29,161 nt of DNA, taken from assembly GCA_031551455.1 (NCBI GenBank), contig JAVBNP010000212.1, positions 1 through 29,161 of the forward strand. Direction: 5' to 3'. Below, piece by piece: positions 8,516-16,442 of this stretch. The stretch comes from JAIRLS01 sp031551455. GTDB taxonomy: Bacteria; Bacteroidota; Bacteroidia; Bacteroidales; UBA4181. The stretch's first letter is position 1. Every line of letters starts with the position of its first letter. The notes beneath the pieces are model-generated. The model saw only the letters and a program-made list of their open reading frames with translations, was not told the DNA's origin and ran no database searches. Position numbers and translations under genes: made by a program.

Positions 8516-8560
8516 AATTCGAATACGAATATCCCAATGTGTACCCGACATAAATATCAC

Positions 8561-8769
8561 GCGCCGGAGGCGCAACTTACTTCAACCCGACGGCAACGCC
8601 TTGGGATAAAGTAAGGTCGAACTACATGGCACGGCGCACTGTAAGTGCAGCTTAAGTTGCCCGTTAACTGCGTCGACCTTCGGTTCGGGGCGCATGTTCA
8701 CAATCCGACTTCGAACCCGAGGCGCTGTTTCGCTTGCCGTCGGGCTGAAGTAAATAGCCTCTTCGAGGC
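8561..8769. repeat. Fold-back element with terminal inverted repeats (MITE-like)
   Basis: The 20-bp repeat TTACTTCAACCCGACGGCAA (8577-8596) returns inverted at 8734-8753 with a single mismatch. Outside each repeat is a small perfect hairpin: GCGCC-GGA-GGCGC (8561-8573) and GCCTC-TTC-GAGGC (8757-8769). Inside, AAGGTCGA (8613-8620) pairs with TCGACCTT (8673-8680), and GCACT-GTA-AGTGC (8636-8648) forms an inner hairpin. The nested symmetry is that of a non-autonomous mobile element or a structured intergenic repeat. It encodes no transposase and no target-site duplication is obvious. Confidence 0.75.
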
Positions 8770-8945
8770 GTTATATAATCTTTGTCCGACTAAACTTGAA
8801 TTATCCGGTAGGGGTATGCTGGTATATGCGCTTATCCGAATTTTATTCGATAACAAATCAAAATACCGAATGATTGGAATAAACCAACTGTTCGGTTTGT
8901 CAAATTAGGGTTATATGAATTTCCGTAAATCATTGCAAACTTAAA

Positions 8946-8976
8946 CACCTACCGGGTTTTTGAAACCCGGTAGGTG
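8946..8976. terminator. Perfect 14-bp hairpin, terminator-like or REP-type palindrome
   Basis: CACCTACCGGGTTT (8946-8959) is exactly complementary to 8963-8976 with a 3-nt TTG loop. It lies 22 nt beyond the stop of the minus-strand glycosidase gene and could end its transcript, though no strong U-tract follows. Such exact GC-cored palindromes between genes may also be dispersed repeats. Confidence 0.65.
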
Positions 8977-8997
8977 CCATATTACAACATACCGCTT

Positions 8998-10842
8998 TTA
9001 TTCAACCGTCAAAATATCGTAGATGGGAACGGAATCGATCTTCACACGGGCTTTTCCTTCGGTATATTCAAAATTGCAAACTTTTCCTTCGGGTTGAAGT
9101 TTGATCACGGAAGGCTTCTTGTCGCATCGAATCGTCACTTGAAGCGGCCCGACGGGATCAACGGTTTCGATAATTCCTGCCTCTCTGTGATTTCCGGACG
9201 TGTTAACCAAATGAACGGTCAATTTGTCGTTGAGTTCGCTTACGGAAACATCTGCGAAGGGAGAACCCGACACTTCAACCACCGGATTCGGGAAAAGAGT
9301 GCGAACAGTTTCGTTCAACATCTTCCGCAACGTTTCGTCGCCGGTTTTCGCATATTCCAACCCGATGGCCTTGGGAAAAAATGCAATTTGGCCCTTTCCG
9401 AGTTTTTCGATCGTCGGTACGGCCGTTTCTTTAACCGCGATACCCGTTGCATCGGCAAGAAGTTTCACGGACTCGCTTCCGATCACCAAAAGACTTCCGC
9501 CGTTTTTCAAGTATTCCGTCAAATCGAGACAAAATGTCGGCGAAAGATATTTCCATTCGGGAATAACAACGAGCGGAAACCGATTAATATCGCGTCCGAG
9601 CGTTTCTTCACCTACGATATCCACGCTGTTTTGCCCTTCCAAAAGACATTGAAGCACTCCGCGCAAACGACTGTTGCCTTCGTAGCGGTGAAAAAGTCCG
9701 GGACACTCCCGTTGATAAGCTTCTTGGGAAAATAAAAGCGCCACTTGAGGTATCTGCATCGAATGATGGCAATACGGTTGCCGCGCACGGGCAAATTCGG
9801 CAACTTGCGCCATCACATCCAATTCTTCCAAACGAACCGAACCGTCGCGATTTTGGGTAAAATATGCTTGAAAACCACCGCCGAGCGCCAATACGACTGC
9901 CGCTTCGCGTTTAAGTTGCACCGCTGTTTTTTGCGCACGCGGATCCATCGAGAAACTCCAAGCCATCAAATCCCAAGGAACTCCCTGCCGAACCAAATAA
10001 CGTCCGGCATATCGCGCCGAATTGACACTGTTGTTTGCCGAATAATCGCCGGAAAGAAAATCGAACGCAACGGAAACCGGCTCGGGCATGTGATCGGTAA
10101 ATGCCCAGTTGCTGCAAATTTGAAATTCGGGATATTCCGATCGCACCCCTGCAACATAATGCCGAAGATATTTGCGAAACGCTTCCCGATTAAACTGCAT
10201 CCATTCAAACCAATACGAATCGTCGGATTTTTGCGGAACAGTGCTTATTCCCGTTGTTTCTTTAAAAAATCGCACGGCACGTTCGCCGTAATCCGGAACC
10301 GTTGCCCAGCATTCCCCGTCGACCCACACTCCGTCGACTCCGTACACACCGGCAAGTTCTTTCAATTGCGGAATCAACAACTTATCGACGTAAGGACCAA
10401 ACACGGATGTTTTGTCCGGATTTGTTTTTCCGTCGGCATCTATCACTGCCCATTCCGGATGCAATTCGATTGCCCGCGTATCCCACACACCCGAATAATG
10501 CATATAAAGCGCAACATTTCGTTTTGCCGTTACATCACGCCACATTCTGAGCGGATCTCCCACGTATCCGGGAACTTGATTTCCGATTTTGGTCGGATAA
10601 CTCGTATAACCGGCATGCCCTTTACAGTCGATTTGCAAATAATCGGGATGAACCATGTCGATGATTTTATTGATCATTTCCGGAGTGGTGTTTTTTCCCA
10701 CTTCGGTACAATCGCTTCCCGCATGGAAATCGAAATGGATTCCCAAAAAACTTTCATCGCGTCGTAACCGCTCCGATTCTTTGACGGAACACGATACAAC
10801 GATATACGACACCAGTAAAATTAACGATACGGCTTGTTTCAT
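8998..10842 (-). CDS. Putative glycoside hydrolase lipoprotein (TIM barrel plus trimerisation-like domain)
   Basis: The 614-residue protein is exported and lipidated: its signal peptide MKQAVSLILLVSYIVVSC ends in a lipobox with Cys18. It then looks like a (beta/alpha)8 glycosidase of the GHL6/GH29/GH42-related kind. FLGIHFDFHAG (32-42) opens the barrel, MHYSGVWD (114-121) and HPEWAVIDADGK follow, and GVDGVWVDGECW (168-179) resembles the nucleophile strand (VDGE, D175/E177) of fucosidase-like enzymes. About residues 370-490 resemble the glutamine-amidotransferase-like trimerisation domain of GH42 enzymes, and the rest is a beta-rich tail. Substrate is not readable. No SusC/SusD or transporter is adjacent. 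It could equally be annotated as an alpha-amylase-superfamily or alpha-L-fucosidase-like protein. Confidence 0.72.
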   Translation of the reverse strand: MKQAVSLILLVSYIVVSCSVKESERLRRDESFLGIHFDFHAGSDCTEVGKNTTPEMINKIIDMVHPDYLQIDCKGHAGYTSYPTKIGNQVPGYVGDPLRMWRDVTAKRNVALYMHYSGVWDTRAIELHPEWAVIDADGKTNPDKTSVFGPYVDKLLIPQLKELAGVYGVDGVWVDGECWATVPDYGERAVRFFKETTGISTVPQKSDDSYWFEWMQFNREAFRKYLRHYVAGVRSEYPEFQICSNWAFTDHMPEPVSVAFDFLSGDYSANNSVNSARYAGRYLVRQGVPWDLMAWSFSMDPRAQKTAVQLKREAAVVLALGGGFQAYFTQNRDGSVRLEELDVMAQVAEFARARQPYCHHSMQIPQVALLFSQEAYQRECPGLFHRYEGNSRLRGVLQCLLEGQNSVDIVGEETLGRDINRFPLVVIPEWKYLSPTFCLDLTEYLKNGGSLLVIGSESVKLLADATGIAVKETAVPTIEKLGKGQIAFFPKAIGLEYAKTGDETLRKMLNETVRTLFPNPVVEVSGSPFADVSVSELNDKLTVHLVNTSGNHREAGIIETVDPVGPLQVTIRCDKKPSVIKLQPEGKVCNFEYTEGKARVKIDSVPIYDILTVE

Positions 10843-10890
10843 CTCTCAAAATTTTAATAGGTTACGAATTAATTAATTTACGTGATTTCC

Positions 10891-10898
10891 CAAAAGTA
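10891..10898 (-). promoter_or_regulatory. Candidate -7 box for the glycoside hydrolase gene
   Basis: Minus-strand TACTTTTG (10898-10891) fits TAnnTTTG and stands 48 nt before the ATG at 10842. A TTTG lies only 9 nt upstream, not at the usual spacing, so the match is partial. Confidence 0.45.
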
Positions 10899-10968
10899 CA
10901 AAAAAAACAAACCCGTCGGATTTTGAACATGATAAAGCATCCGAATTTCGACGACGACCGAATTTCTC

Positions 10969-12252
10969 CTAACTGAAAAAACCGATAAATAAGCGCACGT
11001 TCAAATATGCGATAACGGCCCCGATGGTCAATAAAACCGTTTTTAAAATGTTGCCGTTGGCGTATTTTCCCATCAATCGTTTGTCGGATGTCAAATATAT
11101 TTGCGAAAAAACCGTAATCGGCAACTGAATGCTCAGCATCATTTGAGAATACACCAAACCGGTGAACGGATCACGAACAAACATGATGATGATTAATGCC
11201 AAAACAAGCGACAGCACAACACCCCATCGAGTATGTTTGTCTTTGATATCATAAGGCTCTCCGAATATTCCCGCAAAAATGGCGCCTCCGGCCATTCCCG
11301 AAGTCACGCTCGAAGATACTCCCGCAAAAAGCAAGGCAACGGCAAATACCATACCCGCCCCTTTCCCCAAAATGGGCGTTAACATTTCGCTTGCTTGTTG
11401 CAATTCGCTCACGGGAACGGAATTTGCGTAAAAGACGGATGCAGCCAACAATATCATTGCACTGTTGATGGCCCAGCCGACGCCCATGGAAAAAATAGTA
11501 TCGAAGAATTCGTACCGAAGTTGTTTTTTGATTATTTTTTCGTTTTGCAGATTCCATTGTCGGCTTTGAATAATTTCCGAATGCAGAAAAAGGTTATGTG
11601 GCATCACCACGGCTCCGAGCACACTCATGACGATGATGATGGATCCGGGCGGTATCGAAGGCGTAACCCATGCTTTCAACGCCAAATTCCATTCAATGGG
11701 GGCCAATATCAGTTCGTAAAGAAACGAGAACCCGATAATGGAAACAAAACCGATAATCCATCGTTCTATCTTTCGGTACGAATTGGTAAAAACCATGATT
11801 GCGATGAGGACGGTAACGAGAATTGAACCGATTTTTATCGGGATACCGAACAGCATTTGCAATGCGATGGCGCCTCCCAAAATTTCGGCCAACGACGTTG
11901 CCACTGAAGCCGCCATGGCCGTGCCGAGGACACTGCGTCCCAACCAAACGGAAAACCGTTCGGTAACTGCTTCGGACAGGCACTTTCCGGTAACGATGCC
12001 GAGGTGAGCCACATTATGTTGCAAAATAATCAGCATTACCGTGGACAACGTAACGATCCACAACAGCGTATATCCGAATTCGCTTCCCGCAGCCAAATTG
12101 GAAGCCCAATTGCCGGGATCGATAAAACCAACGGTAACCAGCAATCCGGGACCGATGTATTTGAAAAAATCGAGCGAAGGATTATCTTTTCTTTTATCAA
12201 AAACGGCTTTTAGGTTTTTTATCGCCTTGATCGGGGTCATCTTTCGAATCAT
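10969..12252 (-). CDS. mntH: Nramp family divalent metal transporter (MntH-like)
   Basis: Nramp proteins import Mn(II)/Fe(II) with protons across the inner membrane. About eleven hydrophobic helices are seen in roughly 427 residues. The metal-site motifs are intact: DPGN in TM1 (GFIDPGNWASN) and the A-x-x-M-P-H block in TM6 (LGAVVMPHNLFLHS), which marks true Mn/Fe transporters rather than Mg-type relatives. I start at the ATG 12252; the track from 12270 would need a TTG codon lying inside the inverted repeat at 12260-12294, and an ATG at 12240 is also possible. No mntR or fur gene is adjacent. The inverted repeat directly upstream suggests metal-responsive control. Confidence 0.93.
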   Translation of the reverse strand: MIRKMTPIKAIKNLKAVFDKRKDNPSLDFFKYIGPGLLVTVGFIDPGNWASNLAAGSEFGYTLLWIVTLSTVMLIILQHNVAHLGIVTGKCLSEAVTERFSVWLGRSVLGTAMAASVATSLAEILGGAIALQMLFGIPIKIGSILVTVLIAIMVFTNSYRKIERWIIGFVSIIGFSFLYELILAPIEWNLALKAWVTPSIPPGSIIIVMSVLGAVVMPHNLFLHSEIIQSRQWNLQNEKIIKKQLRYEFFDTIFSMGVGWAINSAMILLAASVFYANSVPVSELQQASEMLTPILGKGAGMVFAVALLFAGVSSSVTSGMAGGAIFAGIFGEPYDIKDKHTRWGVVLSLVLALIIIMFVRDPFTGLVYSQMMLSIQLPITVFSQIYLTSDKRLMGKYANGNILKTVLLTIGAVIAYLNVRLFIGFFS

Positions 12253-12259
12253 CGTTTTT

Positions 12260-12294
12260 GATAACAACAAACTCGGCCAACGTTTGTTGTTATC
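12260..12294. promoter_or_regulatory. Perfect 13-9-13 inverted repeat upstream of the Nramp gene
   Basis: GATAACAACAAAC (12260-12272) and GTTTGTTGTTATC (12282-12294) are exact inverted copies separated by 9 nt. The repeat ends 7 nt before the Nramp ATG at 12252. It may be an operator for a dimeric metal regulator, or an RNA hairpin masking the start codon. It lacks a T-run and is in front of, not behind, a gene, so it is not a terminator. Confidence 0.65.
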
Positions 12295-12412
12295 GCTTTT
12301 TCCGAATTCATCCCCGATACGACACGGATTTCATTTTTCAAAACGATTTGTCGAATATTCGCAAAATTTTAGTATATTGCCGTCTTTATGATCACTTTAT
12401 AAATACACATAT

Positions 12413-13516
12413 ATGAAAAGAATATTTATTTCCGCCGCATTGTTTTTCTGCGTTTCGATCAGTTTCGCACAGATATCGAACGTGATTCGCATACCCGACA
12501 TTCCGGGTTACAAAACATTGAAATGCGACTTTCACACTCATTCCGTATTTTCCGACGGACTCGTGTGGCCCACCGTACGCGTGGAAGAAGCTTACAACGA
12601 AGGATTGGACGCGATTGCGATTACCGAACATATCGAATACAGGCCGCACCATCATAACAAGGATATGCAAGGTGATCATAATCGTTCGTACGAATTGGCT
12701 TCGGAAAAAGCGAAAGAGTTAAATATTCTGGTGATCAAAGGATCCGAAATTACCCGCCGTATGCCTCCGGGACATTGGAACGCTCTTTTTCTGCAAGACT
12801 GTAATCTGTTGGATACGCCCGAATATAAAGATGCTTTTAAAGAAGCCGCCAAACAAAAAGCGTATACTTTTTGGAATCATCCGGGCTGGTATGCTCAAGC
12901 GTTTGAAGTAACCAAATGGTATAACGAACATACCGAACTCTACAATCAAGGATACATGTACGGCATTGAAGTAGGCAACGGATCGGAATATTATCCCGAG
13001 GCTTTTCAATGGGCGCTCGACAAAAACTTGACCATACTCGCCAATTCGGACATACACGGCCCGATAGGCTCATTTTACGATTTACCCAAAGGGGAACACC
13101 GCACGATGACACTTGTTTTTGCCAAAGAACGGAGTACGGAAGCAATACGTGATGCTTTGGAAAAAAGACGAACAATCGCTTGGATCGGAAATTCTCTTTT
13201 CGGACGTGAAGATTTGTTAAAAGAATTGTTTAAACAAGTGCTGCGCGTCGAAAACGTGGAAAGAAAAGGAAATCGGATACAATTCGTGCTGCGGAACGAT
13301 TCCGATTTTACGCTGCACATTGTGAAAGGCAAACACGATACGAATTTGGAGTATTTTAAGGACATGGTGATCAGACCTCATGAAAGACGCGATTTCGGTA
13401 TCACATTCCTGCAACCGACTTCCGCTAAAGTAAAAATGGATTTTATGGTGGAAAACTTTCGGGTAACTCCCGAAAAAGGACTGGATTATTCGGTCGAATT
13501 CGATGCGTTGAAATAA
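12413..13516 (+). CDS. Secreted PHP-domain phosphoesterase
   Basis: The 367-residue product has a signal peptide (MKRIFISAALFFCVSISFAQ) and a PHP metallo-hydrolase domain, so it likely hydrolyses phosphoesters in the periplasm. Metal ligands of the family are seen: DFHTHSVFSDG (39-49), ITEHIEY (71-77, E72/H73), KGSEIT (109-114), FWNHPGW (153-159) and NSDIHGP (211-217). A beta-rich C-terminal part of about 90 residues (from about 275) follows. It resembles the phosphodiesterases called Sb-PDE-like in Bacteroidetes, a name I give with moderate certainty. Substrate is unknown. It is divergent from the Nramp gene and ends at the strong hairpin 13521-13552. Confidence 0.85.
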   Translation: MKRIFISAALFFCVSISFAQISNVIRIPDIPGYKTLKCDFHTHSVFSDGLVWPTVRVEEAYNEGLDAIAITEHIEYRPHHHNKDMQGDHNRSYELASEKAKELNILVIKGSEITRRMPPGHWNALFLQDCNLLDTPEYKDAFKEAAKQKAYTFWNHPGWYAQAFEVTKWYNEHTELYNQGYMYGIEVGNGSEYYPEAFQWALDKNLTILANSDIHGPIGSFYDLPKGEHRTMTLVFAKERSTEAIRDALEKRRTIAWIGNSLFGREDLLKELFKQVLRVENVERKGNRIQFVLRNDSDFTLHIVKGKHDTNLEYFKDMVIRPHERRDFGITFLQPTSAKVKMDFMVENFRVTPEKGLDYSVEFDALK

Positions 13517-13520
13517 CAAC

Positions 13521-13552
13521 AATCCCCGTCGACTGAGCTTTCGACGGGGATT
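13521..13552. terminator. Bidirectional intrinsic terminator between the PHP gene and valS
   Basis: AATCCCCGTCGA (13521-13532) and TCGACGGGGATT (13541-13552) form an exact 12-bp stem with an 8-nt loop. It begins 4 nt after the PHP gene stop and lies 63 nt past the valS stop on the other strand, so it can serve both convergent genes. Confidence 0.8.
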
Positions 13553-13615
13553 GATTGCATTCTTATGCACATATATACTCTTTTTCGAAGCCTTTGGCGG
13601 GTTATCGAAATAAGA

Positions 13616-16252
13616 TCATTTTCTCAAATTTGCCAATTGCCTGCCGATGGCTTGAATCCGACTTTCGGCATCGGCTTGCTTTTTGCGTTCCGTTTCTACC
13701 ACCTGTGCGGGAGCGCCTGCCACGAAACGTTCGTTGGAAAGTTTTTTTGTCACCGATGCCAGAAAACCTTCCTGATATTTCAGTTCGGCTTCCAACTTCT
13801 TGATTTCTTCTTCCGCATCGATTTTTCCGACCAACGGAACAAAATATTCGGCGGTACGCACCATAAACTGTACCGCGCCTTCGGGTTGCAAAGTAACCGT
13901 CGTGATTTCCGAAAGATTGCACAATCGGCTCAATAATTCGGGGTATGTTGTCGCGCCCATCGTCATCAACGGTAAAGATTCTTTGTTGGGAATATTCTTT
14001 TCCTGACGAATACTGCGTATGGCCACGATCGTTTCTTTTAATTGTTCGAAAGCGTCGATCAATTCCGGGTTCTGCTTTTCCGCTGCGGGCCATGCCGACA
14101 CCATAATGCTTTCACCGTCTTTCCGATCCTTGATATGATGCCACAGTTCCTCGGTGATGAACGGCATGAACGGATGCAACAATTGCAATAATTTCTCGAA
14201 GAAATCGAGCGTCGATTGATACGTTTTCGCATCAATCGGTTGTTGATAATCGGGTTTGATCATTTCGAGATACCATGCCGAAAAATCGTCCCAAAAAAGC
14301 TTATAAACGGCCATCAAGGCTTCCGACAAACGATATTTGATCATTTGATCGTCAATATCGGCAACGGCGCGACTCAACAATGCATCAAACCATTCGACGG
14401 CTTGCGTCGAAGATTTCGGTTGCGCGATTTTTTCGTCAACCTGCCACCCTTTGACCAACCGGAACGCATTCCAAATCTTGTTGTTGAAATTGCGACCTTG
14501 TTCGCATAACTGTTCGTCAAACGGCAAATCGTTACCCGCCGGAGAGGTGAGCAACATACCGAGGCGAACGCCGTCGGCGCCGTAATGATCAATCAACACC
14601 AACGGATCGGGCGAATTACCGAGTTGTTTCGACATTTTGCGGCCCAATTTGTCGCGAACGATACCCGTAAGATATACCTTGCCGAAAGGTTTGTCGTTCA
14701 TGTATTCGTATCCGGCGATGATCATACGCGCCACCCAAAAGAAAAGAATCTCGGGAGCGGTCACCAAATCGTTGGTGGGATAATAGTATTTGATATCGGG
14801 ATTGTTCGGACGGTTGATACCGTCGAATACCGAAATCGGCCACAACCACGACGAAAACCAAGTATCCAAACAATCTTCGTCTTGGCGCAAATCCGACAAA
14901 GCGAGATCGGGATTTCCGGTTTTTTCGCGCGCCGCTTTCAAAGCCTCTTCTTCGTTCTCGGCCACCACGAAACCGCCTTGCGGCAAATACCATGCGGGAA
15001 TACGGTGCCCCCACCACAATTGACGCGAAATACACCAATCCTTGATGTTTTCCATCCAATGGCGATACGTATTTTTGAATTTCGACGGATACAGCTCGAT
15101 CACATCATCCATCACGGCACGAAGTGCCGGTTTCGAAAGTTCTTCCATGCTCACGAACCATTGCATCGACAGTTTCGGTTCGATGGGAATATCGGTACGT
15201 TCGGAAAAGCCGACTTTATTCACGTAATCTTCCGTTTTTTCGAGTAACCCGGCATTGCGCAAATCGATCTCGATTTGTTTCCGTACGTCAAATCGATCTT
15301 GACCGACGTACAGTTGCGCTTTCTCGTTCAACGTGCCGTCGTCATTGAAAATATCAATGGTTTCGAGATTGTATTTTTCGCCCAACACGTAATCGTTTAC
15401 GTCGTGAGCAGGTGTAATTTTGAGCGCACCCGTACCGAATTCGATGTCCACGTATTCGTCGGGAATAACGGGAACAATTCGGTTGATAAGCGGAACGATT
15501 ACGTGTCGCCCGCGCAAATGTGCATAACGCGGATCATCGGGATGAACACACACTGCCGTATCGCCCAAAATCGTTTCGGGACGAGTAGTGGCAATCACAA
15601 CAAAAGCCCCCCGACCCTCTTCGGGGGTTAGGGGGCTGATGTAATATTTCAGATAATAAAGCTTGCTCTGAACTTCTTTGTAATTTACTTCTTCGTCGGA
15701 CAAAGCCGTTTGCGCTTTCGGATCCCAATTAACCATCCGTACGCCGCGATATATTTTGCCTTTGTTGTAAAGATCGACAAATACTTTGAAAACGCTTTTC
15801 GACAAATTTTCGTCCATCGTGAAACACGTACGACTCCAATCGCAAGACGCACCGAGTTTTTTCAATTGTTCGAGAATGATACCTCCGTGCTTATGCGTCC
15901 ATTCCCAAGCATGTTCGAGGAATTGTTCGCGCGTAAGATCGGTTTTATTGATTCCTTCGGAAGCCAACTTTGCCACCACTTTAGCCTCGGTAGCGATGGA
16001 AGCGTGATCGGTGCCCGGTACCCAACAAGCGTTCTTCCCGGCCATGCGGGCACGACGCACCAAAACATCCTGTATGGTATTGTTGAGCATGTGGCCCATA
16101 TGCAACACTCCGGTGACGTTCGGAGGCGGAATCACGATAGTGTACGGCTCGCGCGCATCGGGTTTCGATTCGAACATTTTGTTTTGCATCCACCACGCGT
16201 ACCATTTGTCCTCGGTGGCTTTGGGATCATACTTCGAAGGAAGCTCAAACAT
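13616..16252 (-). CDS. valS: Valine--tRNA ligase
   Basis: ValRS charges tRNA-Val with valine in the cytoplasm and edits mischarged threonine. All landmarks of the 878-residue class I enzyme are present: the HIGH motif as HMGH (51-54), the editing-domain segment ATTRPETILGDTAV (221-234), the KMSKS motif as KMSKQ (539-543), the anticodon-binding region and a C-terminal coiled coil (about 810-878). The oddity is at residues 206-217, SPLTPEEGRGAF, just before the editing domain: these codons form a C-rich palindrome (15605-15637) and look like repeat DNA captured in frame. The gene still reads through. A -7 box lies at 16288-16295. Confidence 0.97.
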   Translation of the reverse strand: MFELPSKYDPKATEDKWYAWWMQNKMFESKPDAREPYTIVIPPPNVTGVLHMGHMLNNTIQDVLVRRARMAGKNACWVPGTDHASIATEAKVVAKLASEGINKTDLTREQFLEHAWEWTHKHGGIILEQLKKLGASCDWSRTCFTMDENLSKSVFKVFVDLYNKGKIYRGVRMVNWDPKAQTALSDEEVNYKEVQSKLYYLKYYISPLTPEEGRGAFVVIATTRPETILGDTAVCVHPDDPRYAHLRGRHVIVPLINRIVPVIPDEYVDIEFGTGALKITPAHDVNDYVLGEKYNLETIDIFNDDGTLNEKAQLYVGQDRFDVRKQIEIDLRNAGLLEKTEDYVNKVGFSERTDIPIEPKLSMQWFVSMEELSKPALRAVMDDVIELYPSKFKNTYRHWMENIKDWCISRQLWWGHRIPAWYLPQGGFVVAENEEEALKAAREKTGNPDLALSDLRQDEDCLDTWFSSWLWPISVFDGINRPNNPDIKYYYPTNDLVTAPEILFFWVARMIIAGYEYMNDKPFGKVYLTGIVRDKLGRKMSKQLGNSPDPLVLIDHYGADGVRLGMLLTSPAGNDLPFDEQLCEQGRNFNNKIWNAFRLVKGWQVDEKIAQPKSSTQAVEWFDALLSRAVADIDDQMIKYRLSEALMAVYKLFWDDFSAWYLEMIKPDYQQPIDAKTYQSTLDFFEKLLQLLHPFMPFITEELWHHIKDRKDGESIMVSAWPAAEKQNPELIDAFEQLKETIVAIRSIRQEKNIPNKESLPLMTMGATTYPELLSRLCNLSEITTVTLQPEGAVQFMVRTAEYFVPLVGKIDAEEEIKKLEAELKYQEGFLASVTKKLSNERFVAGAPAQVVETERKKQADAESRIQAIGRQLANLRK
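15605..15637. repeat. C-rich palindrome inside the valS coding sequence
   Basis: AGCCCCCCGACCC (15605-15617) and GGGTTAGGGGGCT (15625-15637) pair at 11 of 13 positions around a 7-nt loop. It encodes valS residues 206-216. Its C/G-rich composition stands out from the surrounding AT-rich gene and resembles the palindromes at 22183-22317. Confidence 0.7.
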
Positions 16253-16287
16253 TTTTAATTAATGATTTATGATTTTCAATTGGGATG

Positions 16288-16295
16288 CAAAGATA
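16288..16295 (-). promoter_or_regulatory. Candidate -7 box for valS
   Basis: Minus-strand TATCTTTG (16295-16288) fits TAnnTTTG and lies 35 nt before the valS ATG. No -33 TTTG is seen at the standard distance. Confidence 0.5.
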
Positions 16296-16442
16296 AATTT
16301 TTTGTTTGAAAAGCGTCATACGAATGTCTTACGGGTTTTTTGCAAATATGTATCGCATCAATTACGAAAAATCGAAATAACCGTATAACTTTATCGCAAA
16401 CATTATTCAAAGTACATCATTAATTCACAACTCTTTAAGAAT

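Larger units (their letters stand above)
8516..8997. other. 482-bp gene-free region with two repeat structures
   Basis: No credible gene is present between the helicase and the next stop codon. The region holds the inverted-repeat element at 8561-8769 and the hairpin at 8946-8976. A short plus-strand frame (8645-8908) runs through half of the repeat and looks spurious. In 8770-8945 I see nothing beyond AT-rich sequence. Confidence 0.7.

Noticed and set aside
8645..8908. Plus-strand frame of 87 codons as a small gene
   Set aside because: It starts inside the fold-back element, crosses its right repeat, has no promoter or recognisable motif, and its composition follows the repeat.
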